Of a DNA stretch of 24,928 bases, positions 22,169-24,928 are shown piece by piece; within the stretch, counting starts at the first letter, position 1, and each line of letters opens with the position of its first letter. The notes beneath the pieces are model-generated. The model did not search any database. It had not been told where the DNA came from and saw nothing but the letters and a program-made list of their open reading frames with translations. The DNA is taken from NCBI GenBank assembly GCA_031292735.1, contig JARLGP010000292.1:1-24928 (forward strand). Direction: 5' to 3'. Position numbers and translations under genes: made by a program. Source of the DNA: Holophaga sp. (GTDB taxonomy: Bacteria; Acidobacteriota; Holophagae; Holophagales; Holophagaceae).

Positions 22169-24046
22169 TCAAAGCTTGAACCGGAGCGGGGTGTCCGCCT
22201 GCAGATCGACCGGCTTGGCGCTGCCGGGATGGCCCTGGATGGTGACGGTATGGGCGCCCCGGGCCACGGTGATGGGGGTGCCGCCGTCGCTTTCCACCTG
22301 GGTGGGGATGCCGTCCAGCACCACCGTGCCGGAATTGGGGAAGGTCTCCACGGTGAGCCGCACGGTGGCCGGCAGGGCCACGGTCACCGCCTGGCCCGGG
22401 CCGACGCTCACCAGCTTGGTTTCCTTGAAATACACCCGGGGGCTGCTCAGCTCCAGGCGGTGGCTGCCGGGCGCCGCGGCCACGGCGCCGCCGCGGTTCT
22501 CGCCCAGGTCCTTGCCGTCCAGCCGCACCCGCACCGGGTACTCGCCGGCGAAGCGGATGCTGCCCGGCGCGTTGGCGTCCACGCTCCTGGGCGCGGCCGT
22601 GGCGCGCGGCTCGGCCGCCGAGCCGAGGGTGAACACCCGGGAGCCCGGGGTCTCGCCCTCCAGCAGGGTGAAGGCCACCCCCTGGCCGCCCTTGCTGAAG
22701 GTCAGGTCGTGCTTCTGGCCCTGGTTCCAGCCCGCCACCTTGAGCGGGGTGACCCCGTCCAGCTTCACCGCATCCAGCACCACCGTGGCGCCGGGCGGGT
22801 CGGTGCGCAGGGTCTCGTCGCTCTTCACCGGCTCCAGCTGCAGCTTGCCGGGCGCGTCGCCGGCCCGGTACTGGTAGGCCCTGGGCAGGAAGCCCTTGCG
22901 CTCCAGGCTGAGGCTGTCCCCGGCCAGCAGCGGCACGGAAAGCGGGGTGGCGCCCACCACCTTGCCGGCCTTCAGCACGGTGGCGTTGCCCGGGGTGCTG
23001 TCGATGAGCACCTGCGCCGGTCCGTTGCGGAACATCAGGAAGGCGGCCAGCACCACCCCCGCCAGACCGCCCGCCATGGCGGCCCAGAGCCATGGCCGGT
23101 TCGCCTTGCCCCGCATCGGGGAGACCAGGGTGACGGCCGAAACCACCGCCTGGGCCGAATCCCCGGGGCGCAGCCCGCCCAGCAGCCGCATGCGCTCGGT
23201 GCGGCCCAGGTCCATGGCCGTGTCCAGCAGCTCCCGCACGAAGGCGGAACAGCTGGCATGGCGTTCCTGGGGGTTCTTGGCCAGCACCTTGGTGAAGGTC
23301 CGGTGCCAGCCTTCAGGCACCAGGCCGGCCACCGGCGGATCCACCGGCACCGGCGGCTCGTTGACGATCTTGTAGAGGATGGTGTTGATGGAGGTGCCCG
23401 GGAACGGGAGGCTGCCGGACAGCAGCTCGAACACCAGGACGCCGAAGCTGAACACGTCGGAGCGGCTGGTGGCCACCCCTTCCCGGATCTGCTCCGGGCT
23501 GGCGTAGCTGGGGGTGCCCAGGAAGGTGCCGGTCTGGGTGAGCGAGGCGTCGTCCCGCTTGGCGATGCCGAAATCCATCAGCTTGGGCTTGTGGTCGGCG
23601 GTGATCATCACGTTGCCGGGCTTCACGTCCCGGTGCACGACGCCCTTGCTGTGGGCGTGGTCCAGGGCCGCGGCGAGGCCCGCGGCGATGCCGAGCTTTT
23701 CCTTGAGCGCCAGCCCGCCGGCCTTGATGACCGCGTCCAGCGGCTGGCCGGGCACGTATTCCATGGCCAGGAACGGGCCCAGCTCGCTGTCGCCCACGTC
23801 GTAGATGGCGACGATGCCGGGATCGTTGAGCAGCCCGGAGACCTCGGCCTCGCGCTGGAACCGGGCCAGGAACTCCTGGCGTTCGGCTTCGCTGCGGATG
23901 GTGTCCAGCCGCACCACCTTGATGGCCAGCTTGCGCTTGATCCGGGGATCCTCCGCCAGGTAGACCGAACCCATGGCTCCCGAGCCCAAAAGCGCCTTGA
24001 TCTCGTAACGGCCGATATGCTTTGGGAAATTTTCGCCTTCGGTCAT
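22169..24046 (-). CDS. Transmembrane Ser/Thr protein kinase with PEGA-like repeats
   Basis: A 625-residue kinase of the PknB type. Catalytic residues are intact: glycine loop GSGAMGSVY (21-29), K43 in AIK, E67, catalytic loop HRDVKPGN (138-145, D140), MDFG (D158) and the SPEQ box (183-186). A single membrane helix at about 319-339 follows. The outer part contains several PEGA-like repeats: VLIDSTPGNATVLKAGK, TDPPGATVVLDAVKLDGVTP, IRFAGEYPVRVRLDGKDL and FPNSGTVVLDGIPT, which are beta-rich modules often found outside bacterial kinases. The cytoplasmic kinase likely senses or anchors outside through these repeats. It is the first gene of a three-gene operon with a membrane protein and a DUF3187-like protein. 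AGGTGG lies upstream of the ATG at 24046. Confidence 0.93.
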   Translation of the reverse strand: MTEGENFPKHIGRYEIKALLGSGAMGSVYLAEDPRIKRKLAIKVVRLDTIRSEAERQEFLARFQREAEVSGLLNDPGIVAIYDVGDSELGPFLAMEYVPGQPLDAVIKAGGLALKEKLGIAAGLAAALDHAHSKGVVHRDVKPGNVMITADHKPKLMDFGIAKRDDASLTQTGTFLGTPSYASPEQIREGVATSRSDVFSFGVLVFELLSGSLPFPGTSINTILYKIVNEPPVPVDPPVAGLVPEGWHRTFTKVLAKNPQERHASCSAFVRELLDTAMDLGRTERMRLLGGLRPGDSAQAVVSAVTLVSPMRGKANRPWLWAAMAGGLAGVVLAAFLMFRNGPAQVLIDSTPGNATVLKAGKVVGATPLSVPLLAGDSLSLERKGFLPRAYQYRAGDAPGKLQLEPVKSDETLRTDPPGATVVLDAVKLDGVTPLKVAGWNQGQKHDLTFSKGGQGVAFTLLEGETPGSRVFTLGSAAEPRATAAPRSVDANAPGSIRFAGEYPVRVRLDGKDLGENRGGAVAAAPGSHRLELSSPRVYFKETKLVSVGPGQAVTVALPATVRLTVETFPNSGTVVLDGIPTQVESDGGTPITVARGAHTVTIQGHPGSAKPVDLQADTPLRFKL

Positions 24047-24202
24047 CCCATTCCACCTGTTCAGCTCAAGTCCATGACCTTATTGGCAGCGAATAAGGAG
24101 AAAAAAGGAAGAAAAATGTGATGAAGATCCAAGCACTTCCTGCCAATATCAAACGATATAGTAATGCTTGCGGGGACAGCAAGCCACTGCGGAGTTGATA
24201 AA
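24047..24202. other. Divergent promoter region and structured leader
   Basis: A 156-bp AT-richer gap between divergent kinase and glycosyltransferase genes; promoters for both must lie here. Towards the glycosyltransferase it holds two small hairpins: ATATC-AAAC-GATAT (24146-24159) and GCTTGC-N7-GCAAGC (24166-24184). GGAG (24191-24194) is the ribosome-binding site. TATAGT at 24157-24162 is a possible -10 box. Confidence 0.5.
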
Positions 24203-24928
24203 ATGGAAATCATTAAGACGATCGTGTTGGTTGCCTACTTCACGATCTTGAGCATCTTGAGCATCTACGGCGCACACCGGCTTTGGATGCTCTTGTTGTA
24301 TTTCCGCCACAAGAACAATCCCCCCATCCCGGTGGGTGGCCCCGATTTCCTGCCCATGGTGACCGTGCAACTGGCGGTATTCAATGAAGTGAACGTGGTG
24401 GAACGACTGCTGGACCACGTGGTGAAAATGGATTGGCCCAAGGACCGGCTGGAGATCCAGATGCTGGACGACTCCACCGACGACACCGTGAAGGTGGCCC
24501 AGGCGGTATGCGACAAGTATCGCCAGCTCGGCTGGGACATCGCCTACCTGCACCGCACCGACCGCACCGGCTACAAGGCCGGGGCTCTGCAGAACGGCCT
24601 GAAGACCGCCAAGGGCGAGTTCGTCGCCATGTTCGACGCCGATTTCGTGCCCACCGTGGATTTCCTGCGCCAGGCCGTGCCGCACTTCGCCGATCCCAAG
24701 ATCGCCTTCGTCCAGGGCTGCTGGGATCACCTCAACCGCGACTTCTCCCTGCTGACCCAGGTGCAGGCCATCCTGCTGGACGGCCACTTCGTGTTCGAGC
24801 ACACCGCCCGGCACCGGTCCCACGCCTTCTTCAACTTCTCGGGCACCGCCGGCATGTGGCGGGTGAGCGCCATCGCCGACGCCGGCGGCTGGCAGCACGA
24901 CACCATCACCGAGGACGCCGACCTCAGC
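24203..24928 (+). CDS. Processive family-2 glycosyltransferase, N-terminal part
   Basis: The first 242 residues of a membrane glycosyltransferase of the cellulose synthase-like GT2 family; it runs off the right edge. Residues 4-34 form a membrane helix. The catalytic domain shows VTVQLAVFNE, the first Asp pair in QMLDDSTDDT (89-90), DADFVP (145-150) as the metal-binding DxD-like motif, FNFSGTAGMWR, and TEDADLS (236-242) containing the catalytic-base TED motif. The QxxRW motif and further membrane helices should follow outside the window. Such enzymes polymerise and export beta-linked polysaccharides. The family segment usually reading QxRWGHLNRDYSLLT is here QGCWDHLNRDFSLLT. The ATG at 24203 has GGAG 8 nt upstream. 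The substrate is undetermined. Confidence 0.9.
   Translation, partial: MEIIKTIVLVAYFTILSILSIYGAHRLWMLLLYFRHKNNPPIPVGGPDFLPMVTVQLAVFNEVNVVERLLDHVVKMDWPKDRLEIQMLDDSTDDTVKVAQAVCDKYRQLGWDIAYLHRTDRTGYKAGALQNGLKTAKGEFVAMFDADFVPTVDFLRQAVPHFADPKIAFVQGCWDHLNRDFSLLTQVQAILLDGHFVFEHTARHRSHAFFNFSGTAGMWRVSAIADAGGWQHDTITEDADLS

Noticed and set aside
1..24928. CRISPR arrays, tRNA and rRNA genes
   Set aside because: No regularly spaced repeats, cloverleaf-like sequence or rRNA core motifs were seen on reading through the window.

Overview
The window is high-GC bacterial DNA with tightly packed genes and frequent start/stop overlaps. It suggests an anaerobic or facultative, probably Gram-negative, heterotroph. 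The mix of a trimeric [FeFe]-hydrogenase, a ferredoxin-dependent 2-oxoacid oxidoreductase with butyrate kinase and phosphotransbutyrylase, and a eukaryote-like Ser/Thr kinase with PEGA-type repeats fits Acidobacteriota (Holophaga/Geothrix-like) or a deltaproteobacterial-type lineage. No rRNA or tRNA gene is visible, so this placement is an inference.

Layout. (1) 1-6013, minus strand: rex - hndA/nuoE-like - hndC/nuoF-like (fused to a GltD-type flavoprotein) - hndD, the catalytic subunit of an NAD(P)-linked, possibly electron-bifurcating [FeFe]-hydrogenase. hndD runs off the left edge and carries a one-base frameshift near 541. Two Rex/CRP-like dyads lie upstream of rex. (2) About 6014-9480: a visibly lower-GC accessory island with a vapBC toxin-antitoxin pair, a short-chain dehydrogenase, a fused remnant of a tyrosine recombinase and an IS91-type transposase, a 66-residue membrane protein, and 0.6 kb with no convincing gene. 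(3) 9481-13400, plus strand: a secreted protein, an aldo/keto reductase lacking the usual catalytic His, a malate/L-lactate dehydrogenase family enzyme, and a DUF554 membrane protein. (4) 13425-18887, minus strand: iorAB fusion - butyrate kinase - phosphotransbutyrylase - tRNA-dihydrouridine synthase. (5) 19077-20149, minus strand: a CHMI-type tautomerase translationally linked to a Crp/Fnr regulator. (6) 20252-24046, minus strand: Ser/Thr kinase - six-helix membrane protein - DUF3187-like exported protein. (7) 24203 to the right edge, plus strand: the start of a processive family-2 glycosyltransferase.

How they may work together. The IorAB fusion would oxidise 2-oxoacids (from amino acids) to acyl-CoA and CO2 and reduce ferredoxin. 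Phosphotransbutyrylase and butyrate kinase would turn acyl-CoA into free acid and ATP. The hydrogenase could reoxidise ferredoxin together with NADH as H2, under control of Rex, which reads the NADH/NAD+ ratio. The Crp/Fnr protein next to iorAB is a plausible second controller, and candidate dyads lie in both nearby promoter regions. These links rest on gene identity and proximity, not on data.
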